A stretch of DNA of 64,000 nt, taken from contig JAUXRX010000009.1 of NCBI GenBank assembly GCA_030681645.1, positions 1 to 64,000 of the forward strand, written 5' to 3'. Positions 15,478 to 24,322 of the stretch are shown piece after piece. The translations under genes were made by a program, and so were the position numbers. Each line of letters begins with the position of its first letter. Within the stretch, counting starts at the first letter, position 1. The stretch is from Archangium sp. Its GTDB lineage: Bacteria; Myxococcota; Myxococcia; Myxococcales; Myxococcaceae. Below the pieces are notes generated by a model, which saw only the letters and a program-made list of their open reading frames with translations, had not been told where the DNA came from and made no database searches.

Positions 15478-17247
15478 ATGAACATCGTTCAGAGCTTCCG
15501 CAGCACGATCGTGAAGGGTGGAGAGATCGTCAGCCGTCTGCTCGCCGCAGAGGGAGTGACGAGGGTCTTCGGCATCATCGATGGGACCTACTTCGGCATG
15601 TACAGCACGTTCAAAGGCAACGGCATCAAGCTGATCTCGCCGCGGCACGAGACGAGCGCGCTGCACATGGCGGGCGCGTACGGGCGGCTGACGGGGAAGC
15701 TGGGCGTGTGCATGGCCAGCAATGGCCCGGGCGTGGCGAACGCGCTGCCGGGCGTGGCGGTGGAGAACGCCGAAGGCAACCGGGTGCTGCTGATCACCAG
15801 CTCGCGGCGGCACTCCATCGTCGAGCCGGATCGCGGCGGCACCTACCAGTGCTTCCCGCAGAGCGCGGCGATCGCCGCGATGTCAAAGCTGAGCATTCAC
15901 GTGCCCTCGATGGACCGGGTGGCCGAGCTCACCCGACGGGCGTTGCGGGCCTGCTTCACCGACCGGCCGGGCGTGGTGCACCTCGACATTCCCGAGGACC
16001 TGATGAACGCCGAGGTGGAAGAGAACGCGGGCTGGTTCCGTCCTCCCGCGAAGTACCGGGTGACGGGCAGCTTCGTGCCGCGCCAGTCCGAGGTGAACGC
16101 CGCCGCCGAGCTGCTGCTCTCGGCGAAGCGTCCGCTGTTGCACGCGGGCTCCGGGGTGATTCACGCGCAGGCGTTCCGCGAGCTGGTCACCGTGTCCGAG
16201 CTGCTCGGCGCGCCGATGAGCACCAGCTGGGCCGCGCGCGCCGCGGTGGACGAGCGGCACCGCCTCGCGCTGCCCATGCCGTATCTCGACGCGCTCACGA
16301 AGGCGCGCAACGAAGCCGACGTGGTGCTGGTGCTCGGCTCGCGGCTGGGTGAGACGGACTGGTGGGGCAAGGCGCCGTACTGGGCCACGCCGGCTGACCA
16401 GAAGCTGATCCAGGTGGACATCGATCACGACATCCTCGGCAACATCCGCCCGGTCGACGTGGCGGTGCAGGCCGACGTGGCCGAGTTCCTCCGCATGCTC
16501 GCCGACGCGCTGCGGGCGAAGGCGAAGCCTGATCAGACCGCGGGCTGGGTGGCCTCGCTCAAGGACCTGCAGGCGAAGCGCCGCAAGGAGCTCGACAAGT
16601 TCCTGAGCAAGGACAACCTGCCGATGCACTCGTCGCGCATCGCGGGCACCTGCCAGGAGGTCTTCGGTGACGACGCGATCCTCGTCATCGACGGCGGCAA
16701 CACCGCCATCTGGGCGAACTTCTTCACCGAGTCGCGCACGCCCAACAGCATGCTCTCGACGCCGAAGATGGGAATGCTGGGCGCGGGTTGTTCGCAGGTG
16801 CTGGGGGCGAAGGTCGCCTTCCCGCACCGGCCCGTCTATTCCATCATCGGAGACGGAGCCTTCGGCTTCCACCCGCAGGAGGTCGAGACCGCGGTGCGCA
16901 ACGAGCTGCCCGTCATCTGGGTGGTCGTCTGCGACAAGCAGTGGGGCATGGTGAAGATGAACCAGCAGTTCGCCCTCAACCCGATCAAGACGCTGGTGAT
17001 GAAGTCGCTGCCGCCCAGCGAGACCATCAACGCCGACCTGGGGGAGATCGAGTTCGACGTGCTGGCCCGTTCGATGGGCGCGTACGGCGAGCGGGTGTCG
17101 GATCCCAACGGGCTCAAGGGGGCCCTGCAGCGCGCGGTCGCCACCGGGAAGCCGGCGGTGATCCACGTCGACGTCGACCCGGTCGCGCACATGTGGGCGC
17201 CCAACCTGAAGTCGTTCAAGGACATGCACGCAGAGCCGAAGGCGTGA
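15478..17247 (+). CDS. thiamine-diphosphate-dependent enzyme (acetolactate synthase/2-hydroxyacyl-CoA lyase superfamily)
   Basis: A 589-residue ThDP enzyme of the acetolactate synthase, benzaldehyde lyase and oxalyl-CoA decarboxylase superfamily, which makes or breaks C-C bonds next to a carbonyl. The cofactor-activating glutamate is E58 (RHETSALHMA). The central domain is near residues 200-345. The ThDP/Mg motif starts at GDG 458-460 and ends in CDKQWG (485-490), where the usual NN pair is replaced by CD. The GxPG-type loop of acetolactate synthases reads IDGTYFG. The ATG at 15478 has AGAAGG upstream; an in-frame GTG at 15472 is possible. First gene of the operon. The exact reaction cannot be read from sequence. 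Confidence 0.85.
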   Translation: MNIVQSFRSTIVKGGEIVSRLLAAEGVTRVFGIIDGTYFGMYSTFKGNGIKLISPRHETSALHMAGAYGRLTGKLGVCMASNGPGVANALPGVAVENAEGNRVLLITSSRRHSIVEPDRGGTYQCFPQSAAIAAMSKLSIHVPSMDRVAELTRRALRACFTDRPGVVHLDIPEDLMNAEVEENAGWFRPPAKYRVTGSFVPRQSEVNAAAELLLSAKRPLLHAGSGVIHAQAFRELVTVSELLGAPMSTSWAARAAVDERHRLALPMPYLDALTKARNEADVVLVLGSRLGETDWWGKAPYWATPADQKLIQVDIDHDILGNIRPVDVAVQADVAEFLRMLADALRAKAKPDQTAGWVASLKDLQAKRRKELDKFLSKDNLPMHSSRIAGTCQEVFGDDAILVIDGGNTAIWANFFTESRTPNSMLSTPKMGMLGAGCSQVLGAKVAFPHRPVYSIIGDGAFGFHPQEVETAVRNELPVIWVVVCDKQWGMVKMNQQFALNPIKTLVMKSLPPSETINADLGEIEFDVLARSMGAYGERVSDPNGLKGALQRAVATGKPAVIHVDVDPVAHMWAPNLKSFKDMHAEPKA

Positions 17248-17251
17248 TCCC

Positions 17252-18193
17252 GTGACGACCATCCTCATCACCGGCGCAGCGGGCTACGTGGGCCGACTGC
17301 TCACGCGCGCGCTGGTGGAGCAGGCGCCCGAGGGCACGCGCGTCATCGCCACCGATCGCGTCTCGCCGCCCGAGGTGCCGGGCGTGACGAGCCGCGTCTT
17401 CGACATCCGCGACCCGCAGCTCGGCGCGTTGCTGAAGACCGAGCAGGTGGACGTGCTGGTGCACCTCGCGGCCATCTTGAATCCGCCGAAGGGCGCGACG
17501 CGCGAGTTCCTCCACGACGTCGACGTGAAGGGCACCCAGAACGTGCTGCGCGCCTGCCTCGAGGCGGGCGTGAAGAAGTTCGTCTACACCAGCAGCGGCG
17601 CGGCCTACGGCTACTCCGCGTCGAACGCCCCCTTGCTGCTCGAGGAACACCCGCTGCGCGGCAACCGCGAGTTCGCCTATTCCTGGCACAAGCGGCTGGT
17701 GGAGGAGCTGCTCTCCACCTGGCGCGCCGAGCACCCCGAATTGCAGCAGTTGATCTTCCGGGTCTCCACGGTGCTGGGGCCCGACGTGCACAACACCATC
17801 ACCGACCTGTTCGAGCGGAAGGTGGTGGTGGGCCTGCGCGGGGTGGACACGCCGTTCTGCTTCGTGTGGGACCAGGACGTGGTGCAGTGCCTCGCGCTCG
17901 GCGCACTGAGCGATCGCACCGGCATCTACAACCTCACCGGCGATGGCGTGATGACGCTGCGCGAGGTGGCGGCGGGCATGCACCGCCCCTTCGTCGGCGT
18001 GCCCGAGCGGGTGCTGCGCTTCGGCCTCAAGCAGCTCCACCAGCGCGGGCTGACCGAGAACAGCGAAGAGCAGGTGCTCTTCCTGCGCTACCGCCCGGTG
18101 CTGGGCAACGCGAAGCTCAAGACCGACTTCGGCTTCACCCCGCGCAAGTCCACGCGGGAGGTGTTCGAGCTGTACCGGAAGAGCCGTGGCTGA
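17252..18193 (+). CDS. NAD-dependent epimerase/dehydratase (extended SDR)
   Basis: A 313-residue extended SDR. The NAD motif is TGAAGYVG at residues 7-14, followed by an acidic residue in VIATDR. The catalytic set is T113-S115 (TSSGAAYGYS) with Y143 and K147 (YSWHK). The C-terminal substrate domain is variable. The GTG start is 4 bp after the ThDP enzyme stop, and the end overlaps the next SDR by 8 bp, so the three genes form one translationally coupled unit. It could be a sugar epimerase, but no nucleotide-sugar genes are nearby. Reduction of an acyloin or keto intermediate made by the ThDP enzyme is an alternative. Both roles are inference. Confidence 0.85.
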   Translation: MTTILITGAAGYVGRLLTRALVEQAPEGTRVIATDRVSPPEVPGVTSRVFDIRDPQLGALLKTEQVDVLVHLAAILNPPKGATREFLHDVDVKGTQNVLRACLEAGVKKFVYTSSGAAYGYSASNAPLLLEEHPLRGNREFAYSWHKRLVEELLSTWRAEHPELQQLIFRVSTVLGPDVHNTITDLFERKVVVGLRGVDTPFCFVWDQDVVQCLALGALSDRTGIYNLTGDGVMTLREVAAGMHRPFVGVPERVLRFGLKQLHQRGLTENSEEQVLFLRYRPVLGNAKLKTDFGFTPRKSTREVFELYRKSRG

Positions 18194-18962
18194 GCGGCTC
18201 GCGGGCAAGGTGGTGGTCATCACCGGCGGCGCCGGAGGCATCGGGCGCGCGCTCGCCGCGGCGTTCCTCGCTGCGGGCGCGAAGGTCGCGTTGCTCGACC
18301 TCTCCGCGGCGGCGCTGGAGGAAGCGGCGCGCTCGCTCGCGCCGCGGCCGCTCACGGTGACCTGCGACGTGACGGACCCGAAGGCCTGCGCGCGCGCGAT
18401 GGCCGAGGTGGTCGCGGCGGAGGGCGGCATCGACGTGCTGGTGAACAACGCCGGCATCAGCCATCGCAGCACCTTCGTCGACACCAGCGACGACGTGCTG
18501 CGCCGGGTGATGGAGGTGAACTTCTTCGGCTCGGTCCACTGCACGCGCGCGGCGTTGCCTTCGCTGTTGCCGCGGCGGGGGCAGGTGGTGGTGATCTCGA
18601 GCGTGGCCGGCTTCGCGCCGCTCATCGGGCGCACGGGCTACGCGGCGAGCAAGCACGCGCTGCACGGCTTCTTCGACACGCTGCGCGCCGAGCTGCGCGA
18701 CTCGGGCGTGAACGTGCTGTTGGTGTGCCCGAGCTTCATCGACACGCCGCTGCGCAAGAACGTGCCGGTGCCGGTGGGGGGCCTGCTCACGCCCGGGGTC
18801 GTCGCGGCGGCGATCGTCTCCGGCTGCGAGGGGCGCAAGCGGCAGCTGGTGCTCGGCGGCGTGGGGCGGCTGTCCTTCTGGGTGTCGAAGCTCGCGCCGC
18901 GCGCGTACGAGGCGCTGATGCGGCGCAGCCAGAAGGGCGAGGTCCGCCCCGCCGGGAGCTGA
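18186..18962 (+). CDS. classical short-chain dehydrogenase
   Basis: A 258-residue SDR with TGGAGGIG at residues 13-20, NNAG at 87-90, catalytic S139 and Y152/K156 (YAASK), and LLVCPSFIDTPL. LLDLS after the second strand suggests NAD(H). The C-terminal third is long and slightly hydrophobic, as in SDRs acting on lipid substrates. The GTG start at 18186 overlaps the epimerase stop by 8 bp. Third gene of the TetR-controlled operon; it likely acts on the same small molecule as the two upstream enzymes. Confidence 0.9.
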   Translation: MAERLAGKVVVITGGAGGIGRALAAAFLAAGAKVALLDLSAAALEEAARSLAPRPLTVTCDVTDPKACARAMAEVVAAEGGIDVLVNNAGISHRSTFVDTSDDVLRRVMEVNFFGSVHCTRAALPSLLPRRGQVVVISSVAGFAPLIGRTGYAASKHALHGFFDTLRAELRDSGVNVLLVCPSFIDTPLRKNVPVPVGGLLTPGVVAAAIVSGCEGRKRQLVLGGVGRLSFWVSKLAPRAYEALMRRSQKGEVRPAGS

Positions 18963-19011
18963 CTCAGTCGCCGCTCGCGTCGCGAGGGCGATCGCGACAG
19001 GATCCGCCGCC

Positions 19012-19392
19012 ATGCGCACACAGGTCTGCTGGGTCGTGTCGTTGCTCGCCACCGCGGCCCTCGGTGCGGAGGTCGATGCGGGCGCTCCCCTGAGGACGGT
19101 GCCGCCGGACACCGTCGGGATCGGCACGGTCGGCATGTCGGGCCGGGTGATCGGGTGCGCCAAGCGCAAGCGCGCCGGCACCGATGACGCGCCGAAGCTC
19201 CGCTGCGAGGACAAGGGTAAGGTCGAGGAGTTCACCCTCGAGCGGTGCGTGAGCCTGCGCGTCACGGAGACGAAGACCTCGCTGACGTTGACGTGCGAAC
19301 GGACGCCGAGCGGCACGTCGTCCGTGACGCTGCGCGACCCGAAGAGCCTGGGCGCGGGCTACGGGTCCGGCTTCGGGTCGGGCAAGAAGTAG
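19012..19392 (+). CDS. small secreted hypothetical protein
   Basis: A 126-residue protein with a signal peptide (about residues 1-19, cleavage near ALGA-EVDAG). The mature part has three Cys residues (GCAKRK, RCEDKG, ERCVSLR), a fourth in LTCERT, and a Gly-rich end (GAGYGSGFGSGKK). I recognise no family. It starts 49 bp after the SDR operon on the same strand, but its content differs, so it may be separate. It converges on the Cys-rich lipoprotein gene with 7 bp between stops. Confidence 0.65.
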   Translation: MRTQVCWVVSLLATAALGAEVDAGAPLRTVPPDTVGIGTVGMSGRVIGCAKRKRAGTDDAPKLRCEDKGKVEEFTLERCVSLRVTETKTSLTLTCERTPSGTSSVTLRDPKSLGAGYGSGFGSGKK

Positions 19393-19399
19393 CCCGGGC

Positions 19400-21067
19400 T
19401 CAATTACACGCGCCGGCCTGGCACCTGGCCGCGCCGGTACAACGCACGCACGCGGCGCCGCCCACGCCGCAGATCTGCTTGGAGGTGCCTGCCTCGCACA
19501 CCCCCGAAGCCGAGCAGCACCCCGTGCAGTTGGAGGGGCTACACGTGACCGCCACGCAGACGCCCGCGTCGCAATCACCCGGGGCGCAGCCCAGGCAGCT
19601 CGCTCCCGCGCGGCCGCACGCCGACTGCGAGGTGCCGGCGAGGCACTGGCCGTCGGCGCAGCACCCCGAGGGGCACGTCGCCGCATTGCAGGTGGACGCC
19701 ACGCACGCGCCGGCGTCACACGCGCCGGTGCCGCAGCTCGCGCAGGAGCCGCCGCCCGCTCCACAGGCCGCCGCGAGGGTGCCCGGCTGGCAGACCCCCA
19801 GCACGTCGCAGCAGCCGGTGGGGCAGCTCGAAGAGTCGCAGCCGCCCTGGCACCGCTGCAGCTCCGGCGAGCACAGGCCGCCCCCGCACGAGAGGCAGGC
19901 CTGGCCGCTCGTGCCACACGCCGTGTCGGCCTTCCCCTGGACGCACGCGCCATTGAGGCAGCAGCCCGTCGCGCAGGTGGTCCCCCCGCAGGTCTCATTG
20001 CAGACGCCGGCCACGCAGGATCCCCCGCACGCCGAGCACGCGGCCCCATTCGCGCCGCAGGCCGAGTTGGAGGTCTGGGTGATGCACACCCCGTTCTGAC
20101 AGCAGCCGTTGGGACAGTTCGACGGGCCACAGGTGCCCGTGCACGCCCCCGCGCTGCAGCTGCCCGCGCCGCAGCTGACGCAGGCGTTCCCCCCGGCACC
20201 GCAGGCGCCAGCCTCACCCCCGGTGAGACAGGAGGAGCCCGAGCAGCACCCCGAAGGGCAGTTGAGCGCGTTGCACAGCGCGGTGGTGCACTGGCCGCCG
20301 TTGCAGGCCGTTTCGCCGCAGTCGAGGCAGGCGCGGCCCCCGGTTCCACACGCCACGTCGTCGCTGCCCACCAGGCACCGGCCCGACTTGCAGCACCCCG
20401 CGCAGGACGCGGCCGTGCACTGACACAGCTCCCGCAGGCACTCCTGGCCCGGCTCGCACGTCCCTTCGCTGCCACAGCGGCATTGTCCCTCGACGCAGCG
20501 ATCTCCCCCGGCGGCCAGGCTGCACGGAGGGCCGCTCCCACACGCACAGCGCCCATCGGCGCCGCACGCGTCGGAGGTCTGTTGATCACAGGTGACACAC
20601 GAAGCGCCGCCGGTGCCGCAGGCCAGCGGGCCCGGCGTGAGGCACTCGCCGCTCGGGGAGCAGCAGCCGGCGCACCCCGCGCAGCCGCTCGCAAGCGAGG
20701 CGAGCTCGATCGGCACGTTGAATTCGCGGCCGGGCTCGACGCGCGCGCGCGCCTTCCCTCTCGCGACCACGGCTCCGGCCAGGAACCCCTCCACCTCGAG
20801 GTCGATCAGCTGACCCGCCCACTCGTCCTTCAGCAGCACGCGCACCACCACCGTGCTCGGCAGGATGCCCGCGGGCTCCTCTGGCCGGAGCACCGGGCCG
20901 AACACTTCCGCGCCCTGCTCGCCGGTGGCCTGGTAGCGCAGCTGATCCAGCTCGAGGGAACCCGATTGGGTGGTGAGGAGCAGCGCCGTCCCGTTGAGGC
21001 GGCTCGCGTCACGGCACCCGCCGAGCCAGCAGGTGAGCAGGAGCAGGACGGGGAGGGCGGCCTTCAT
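19400..21067 (-). CDS. Cys-rich repeat lipoprotein
   Basis: A 555-residue surface protein. The signal peptide ends in the lipobox LGGC with the acylated C18. Residues about 19-125 form a beta-rich domain without cysteines (TVVVRVLLKDEWAGQLIDLEVEGFLAGAVV is not repeat-like). From about 128 to the end the protein is a string of short Cys-rich modules with eight GCC triplet centres, in the pattern C-x-x-GCC-x-x-G-x-C then ACG-x-x-G-x-x-C-x-x-C. The cysteines would be disulfide-bonded outside the cell. Similar repeats are known in myxobacterial lipoproteins. The function may be adhesion or a structural stalk. It stands alone, convergent with 19,012. Confidence 0.85.
   Translation of the reverse strand: MKAALPVLLLLTCWLGGCRDASRLNGTALLLTTQSGSLELDQLRYQATGEQGAEVFGPVLRPEEPAGILPSTVVVRVLLKDEWAGQLIDLEVEGFLAGAVVARGKARARVEPGREFNVPIELASLASGCAGCAGCCSPSGECLTPGPLACGTGGASCVTCDQQTSDACGADGRCACGSGPPCSLAAGGDRCVEGQCRCGSEGTCEPGQECLRELCQCTAASCAGCCKSGRCLVGSDDVACGTGGRACLDCGETACNGGQCTTALCNALNCPSGCCSGSSCLTGGEAGACGAGGNACVSCGAGSCSAGACTGTCGPSNCPNGCCQNGVCITQTSNSACGANGAACSACGGSCVAGVCNETCGGTTCATGCCLNGACVQGKADTACGTSGQACLSCGGGLCSPELQRCQGGCDSSSCPTGCCDVLGVCQPGTLAAACGAGGGSCASCGTGACDAGACVASTCNAATCPSGCCADGQCLAGTSQSACGRAGASCLGCAPGDCDAGVCVAVTCSPSNCTGCCSASGVCEAGTSKQICGVGGAACVRCTGAARCQAGACN
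19403..20686 (-). repeat. tandem Cys-rich protein repeats
   Basis: The C-terminal 430 codons of the lipoprotein encode eight related modules of about 45-50 residues with conserved GCC and ACG..G..C..C spacing. DNA copies are diverged, so the array is conserved by protein function rather than by recent duplication. Confidence 0.7.
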
Positions 21068-21216
21068 GATCAGCCCCGGGTCCTATCACCGGGACGGTGC
21101 GCTCCGCACGACAGCGCCTCCAGGTGCACGGGAAGGTCACGATTGCTTACATCCAGGCCGAAATCGGGCGACGGCTCTCCTACCGAGAATGAAGTGTTCT
21201 CACCTCGGAGGTCTTC

Positions 21217-21894
21217 ATGTTGTCCACTGGTACACGCGGCTCTGATGTCACCCGGTTGCAGAAGACGTTGAAGGCGGCCGGCTTCAACCCCGGCGGAGTC
21301 GACGGGGTGTTCGGCAAGAAGACGCGCGCGGCGGTGCTCGCCTTTCAGCGCGCGAAGGGCCTGGGCACGGACGGCGTGGTGGGTCCCAACACCAGCCAGA
21401 AGCTCTTCGGCTCACGCGACTCGAAGTACTTCGATGGTCGCAGCGACTTCACCCCGGCGCCTCCCGGCCCGGTCACGCCAGGCAATGGCTCCGTTCCCGC
21501 GAAGGCGCAGCGCTTCATCAACGCCGCCACCGCGCAGATCGGTAAGCCGTACGTCTTCGGCGCCGAGGGACCCAACGCGTTCGACTGCTCGGGGCTGATC
21601 AACTACGCCCTGCGGCAGGCGGGCGTCGCCGATGGCCGCACCACCGCGGCTGGCTACCAGGCCCGCTTCGCCGGCTCGCGCGTGTCGCGCTCGGAGCTCA
21701 AGCCGGGTGACCTGCTCTTCATCCACTACCCGAACAGCCGCGGCATTCCCCCGGGCAAGGCGTCGCACATCGAGATCTACCTGGGCAACGGGCGCTCGAT
21801 GGGCACCGACAACCCGCGCGAAGGCGCGCGCATCGAGCCGATCGACTGGGCCCACGTCGTCAACGCTTCGCGGGTGCCTGCGCTCTATCGCTGA
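21217..21894 (+). CDS. peptidoglycan-binding NlpC/P60 hydrolase without signal peptide
   Basis: A 225-residue protein. Residues 1-65 are a PG_binding_1 three-helix domain (DVTRLQKTLKAAGFNPGGVDG, FGKKTRAAVLAFQ). A Pro/Gly linker runs to about 95. Residues 96-225 are an NlpC/P60 cysteine peptidase with catalytic C124 (FDCSGLINYALRQAG) and H184 (ASHIEIYLGNG). It would cut peptide bonds in peptidoglycan stems. The ATG at 21217 has GGAGG 6 bases upstream and the binding domain starts at once, so there is no Sec signal. It either acts after lysis, is exported by another route, or is delivered into other cells. No immunity-like neighbour is evident. Confidence 0.9.
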   Translation: MLSTGTRGSDVTRLQKTLKAAGFNPGGVDGVFGKKTRAAVLAFQRAKGLGTDGVVGPNTSQKLFGSRDSKYFDGRSDFTPAPPGPVTPGNGSVPAKAQRFINAATAQIGKPYVFGAEGPNAFDCSGLINYALRQAGVADGRTTAAGYQARFAGSRVSRSELKPGDLLFIHYPNSRGIPPGKASHIEIYLGNGRSMGTDNPREGARIEPIDWAHVVNASRVPALYR

Positions 21895-21939
21895 TCGCGG
21901 GCTCGGGGAGGCGCTCCCTGCCCGAGGCCGAGTGCGGCG

Positions 21940-23226
21940 CTACTCCGCGACGAGCTCGACCTGCTCCACCTTCGCCAGATCGCGCTCGTAAAACCGCGCC
22001 GCGAGCAGGAAGAACCCGCAGGCGAACACGCCCCAGAGGGGAAGAATCCGCACGGCCTGCGCGAGGCCCACCTGGTCGGAGAACCAGCCCACGATGCCCG
22101 GTGACCAGATGTCGCCCGCGACGTGCTGAACGATCACGCACATCGCGTAGCTGAAGGCGCGCAGCCCCGGCCGCACCACGTCCTGCGTCACCGCCGCGGC
22201 CGGCGCGATGAAGCAGGTGACGAGGACGCCGAAGAGACCCAGCAGCGGCATCTGCACCAGCACCTGGCCGGGAAAGAAGAAGGCGACGAAGAGCACCACC
22301 GCCGCGGCAGCCGAGGTGAGCGCGGGGAAGTACAGGCGCCCGGCCACGCTCCGGCGGTGCCACACGTCAGACAGCCAGCCGCCCAGCGGCGCGCCCACCA
22401 GCACCAGGGCGAAGACGCCGGTGGCGTACTTGCCACCCGCGCCCTCGGCCGCCATGCCGGTGCGCTCGAAGTAGACCGACAGCCAGCTCGCCAGCGCGGT
22501 GGTGACGGACACGTTCATCGCGAAGCCGAGGAACGTGAACACGAGTGAGGGCAGGCCGAAGATGGTCTTCGTGTCGCGCACGAAGTCGCGGACCACGCCT
22601 TTGCCCGGCGGAGGTGGCACCGTCTTGTAGTCGGGCAGGAACCACGCCATCACCGCCAGCAGCATGCCGGGCAGGGCCACCAGCCCGAAGGCGTGCTGCC
22701 ACCCCCAGTGCTTCGCGATCGCCCCGCCGGCGAAGAGCCCGATGCCCATGCCCAGGGGAATGGAGACGTTCCACAGGCCCATCACCCGCGCGCGCTTCTC
22801 TTCGGGGAAGGCCGCGGCCAGCATGGCGGTGCCGCCCGGCGCGTAGCCCGACTCGCCCACGCCGATGAACGAGCGCGCGATGAGCAGCTGGAGGTAGTTG
22901 CCGGTGAAGGCGCAGGCGAGCGTGGCCAGGCTCCAGAAGCCGGTCATGAGGGCGACCATCTTCCGGCGGCTCCAGCGATCGATCAGCAGCGAGGCGGGCA
23001 CCGAGAAGACGGTGATGAAGAGAATCACCACGCCCATCAGCCAGCCGGCCTGCGCATCGGTGATGTGCCAGTCGGCCTTGATGAAGCTGAGCATCGAGGC
23101 GACCACGTAGCGATCGGCGTAGTCCGACACGTTGACGAGGAAGAGCACCGCGAAGATCGTCCACGCGCCGCGCGCGCCGACGAAGCCGTGCTGCTGCGCG
23201 GAGGGAGAAGTCGAGCTGGCGGGCAT
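21940..23226 (-). CDS. MFS transporter
   Basis: A 428-residue major facilitator with about 12 hydrophobic segments in the inner membrane. It has the cytoplasmic loop 2-3 motif region LIDRWSRRKMVALM and, between helices 4 and 5, SFIGVGESGYAPGGTAMLAAAFPEEKRARVMG. The latter is typical of the ACS/Spinster-like branch carrying organic anions or lipids. The N-terminus (MPASSTSPSAQQHG) is polar. It lies downstream of a LysR gene on the same strand, 82 bp apart, which may control it. The substrate is not readable from sequence. Confidence 0.9.
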   Translation of the reverse strand: MPASSTSPSAQQHGFVGARGAWTIFAVLFLVNVSDYADRYVVASMLSFIKADWHITDAQAGWLMGVVILFITVFSVPASLLIDRWSRRKMVALMTGFWSLATLACAFTGNYLQLLIARSFIGVGESGYAPGGTAMLAAAFPEEKRARVMGLWNVSIPLGMGIGLFAGGAIAKHWGWQHAFGLVALPGMLLAVMAWFLPDYKTVPPPPGKGVVRDFVRDTKTIFGLPSLVFTFLGFAMNVSVTTALASWLSVYFERTGMAAEGAGGKYATGVFALVLVGAPLGGWLSDVWHRRSVAGRLYFPALTSAAAAVVLFVAFFFPGQVLVQMPLLGLFGVLVTCFIAPAAAVTQDVVRPGLRAFSYAMCVIVQHVAGDIWSPGIVGWFSDQVGLAQAVRILPLWGVFACGFFLLAARFYERDLAKVEQVELVAE

Positions 23227-23308
23227 GGGGGCTCCCCAGAATAGGCCGCTTTCCCTCCGACGGGGAGAGAACTCCCGGGGGCCTGCCGTTCACCCCGAGC
23301 ACGAGGGG

Positions 23309-24205
23309 CTACTCGCGGCTCGCGTCCTTCACCTGCGCGCGGAACCAGCGATGCGTGGGGTCGGCGTGATGGCGCGCGAGCCACGCCTGCTGAATGGTGA
23401 AGCCGGGCAAGCGAATGGGCGGCTCGAACACGTGCAGCCCGGCGAAGTCGGCGAACGCGTCCACCACGCGGCGGGGCGCGGTGAGCACCAGGTCGGTGCG
23501 CGCGACCAGCAGCGGGGCCACCAGGAAGTGCGGCACCCGCACCGACACCGTGCGCGACAGGCCGCGCGCCGTGAGCACGTCATCGAGGGGGCCGCCGGGG
23601 AGGCCACCCGGGGCGATCTGCACGTGGCTCAGCCCGAGGAACTGCTTGAGCGTCACCGGCCGGCGCGCGAGCGGGTGTCCCTTGCGGATGACGCAGAGGT
23701 AGCTGTCGCTGAACAGCTTCTGCACCACCAGGCCGGGCTGATCTGGTGGGTTGACGCCCAGCCAGAGCTCGGCGCCGTTGCCCAGGGCCTCCATCGGGCC
23801 CTGCACGTGGGGGCGGCAGGTGACCGAGACGCCGGGGGCCTCGCGGGAGAGCCGCTCGACCAGCCGCGGGAGGATGGCGAGCTCGGTGTAGTCGGCGAGG
23901 TTGAGGTGAAAGCCGCGGTTCAGCTTCGCGGGTTGCACTCCTTCGGGGGGCAGCAGCACCAGCTCGGCGCGGCGCAGGGCTTCCTTCACCGGCTCGCGCA
24001 GGGCTTCCGCGCGCTCGGTGAGCACCTGGGCCGAGCCCACACGCACCAGCAGGGGGTCGCCCAGCGCGTCACGCAGCCGGCCCAGGGCGTGGCTGGTGGC
24101 GGGCTGGCTCAGGCCCAGCTGCTTCGCCGCCCGGGTGACGCCGCGCGCGTCGAGCAGGGCGTCGAGGGTCTTGAGCAGGTTCAGGTCGAAATCCATGACG
24201 TGCAT
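23309..24205 (-). CDS. LysR-family transcriptional regulator
   Basis: A LysR regulator of about 300 residues. The N-terminal winged helix reads FDLNLLKTLDALLDARGVTRAAKQLGLSQPATSHALGRLRDALGDPLLVR, the NodD/LeuO-like form. The rest is a periplasmic-binding-protein-like effector domain (LADYTELAILPRLVERL). Three in-frame ATGs precede the domain at 24223, 24205 and 24196. I chose 24205, which has GGAGAG about 10 bases upstream. It is divergent from the NmrA-like gene at 24323, the classic LysR layout, so that gene is the likeliest target, with the MFS gene behind it on its own strand as a second. Confidence 0.9.
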   Translation of the reverse strand: MHVMDFDLNLLKTLDALLDARGVTRAAKQLGLSQPATSHALGRLRDALGDPLLVRVGSAQVLTERAEALREPVKEALRRAELVLLPPEGVQPAKLNRGFHLNLADYTELAILPRLVERLSREAPGVSVTCRPHVQGPMEALGNGAELWLGVNPPDQPGLVVQKLFSDSYLCVIRKGHPLARRPVTLKQFLGLSHVQIAPGGLPGGPLDDVLTARGLSRTVSVRVPHFLVAPLLVARTDLVLTAPRRVVDAFADFAGLHVFEPPIRLPGFTIQQAWLARHHADPTHRWFRAQVKDASRE

Positions 24206-24273
24206 GGGCGACATTCTCTCCATTGATTGGACGAATGGCGAGCGGACTCCTATCTGTCTGGGCGTCGTTCTGT

Positions 24274-24294
24274 CCTCGAGGCGCGAGTCCGCCG
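24274..24294 (+). repeat. copy 1 of a 21-bp dispersed repeat
   Basis: CCTCGAGGCGCGAGTCCGCCG matches the copies at 34138, 34165 and 38584 at 20 or 19 of 21 positions. The 5' part can pair CTCG with CGAG. Here it sits in the LysR/NmrA divergent region, 29 bp before the NmrA-like start. Confidence 0.5.
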
Positions 24295-24322
24295 TTCACC
24301 CGAACCCTGAAAGAGGTCGCAC

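Noticed and set aside
19441..20690. Possible toxin or CRISPR-like repeat array in the Cys-rich region
   Set aside because: The repeats are diverged at DNA level and conserved only as protein modules within one lipoprotein gene.
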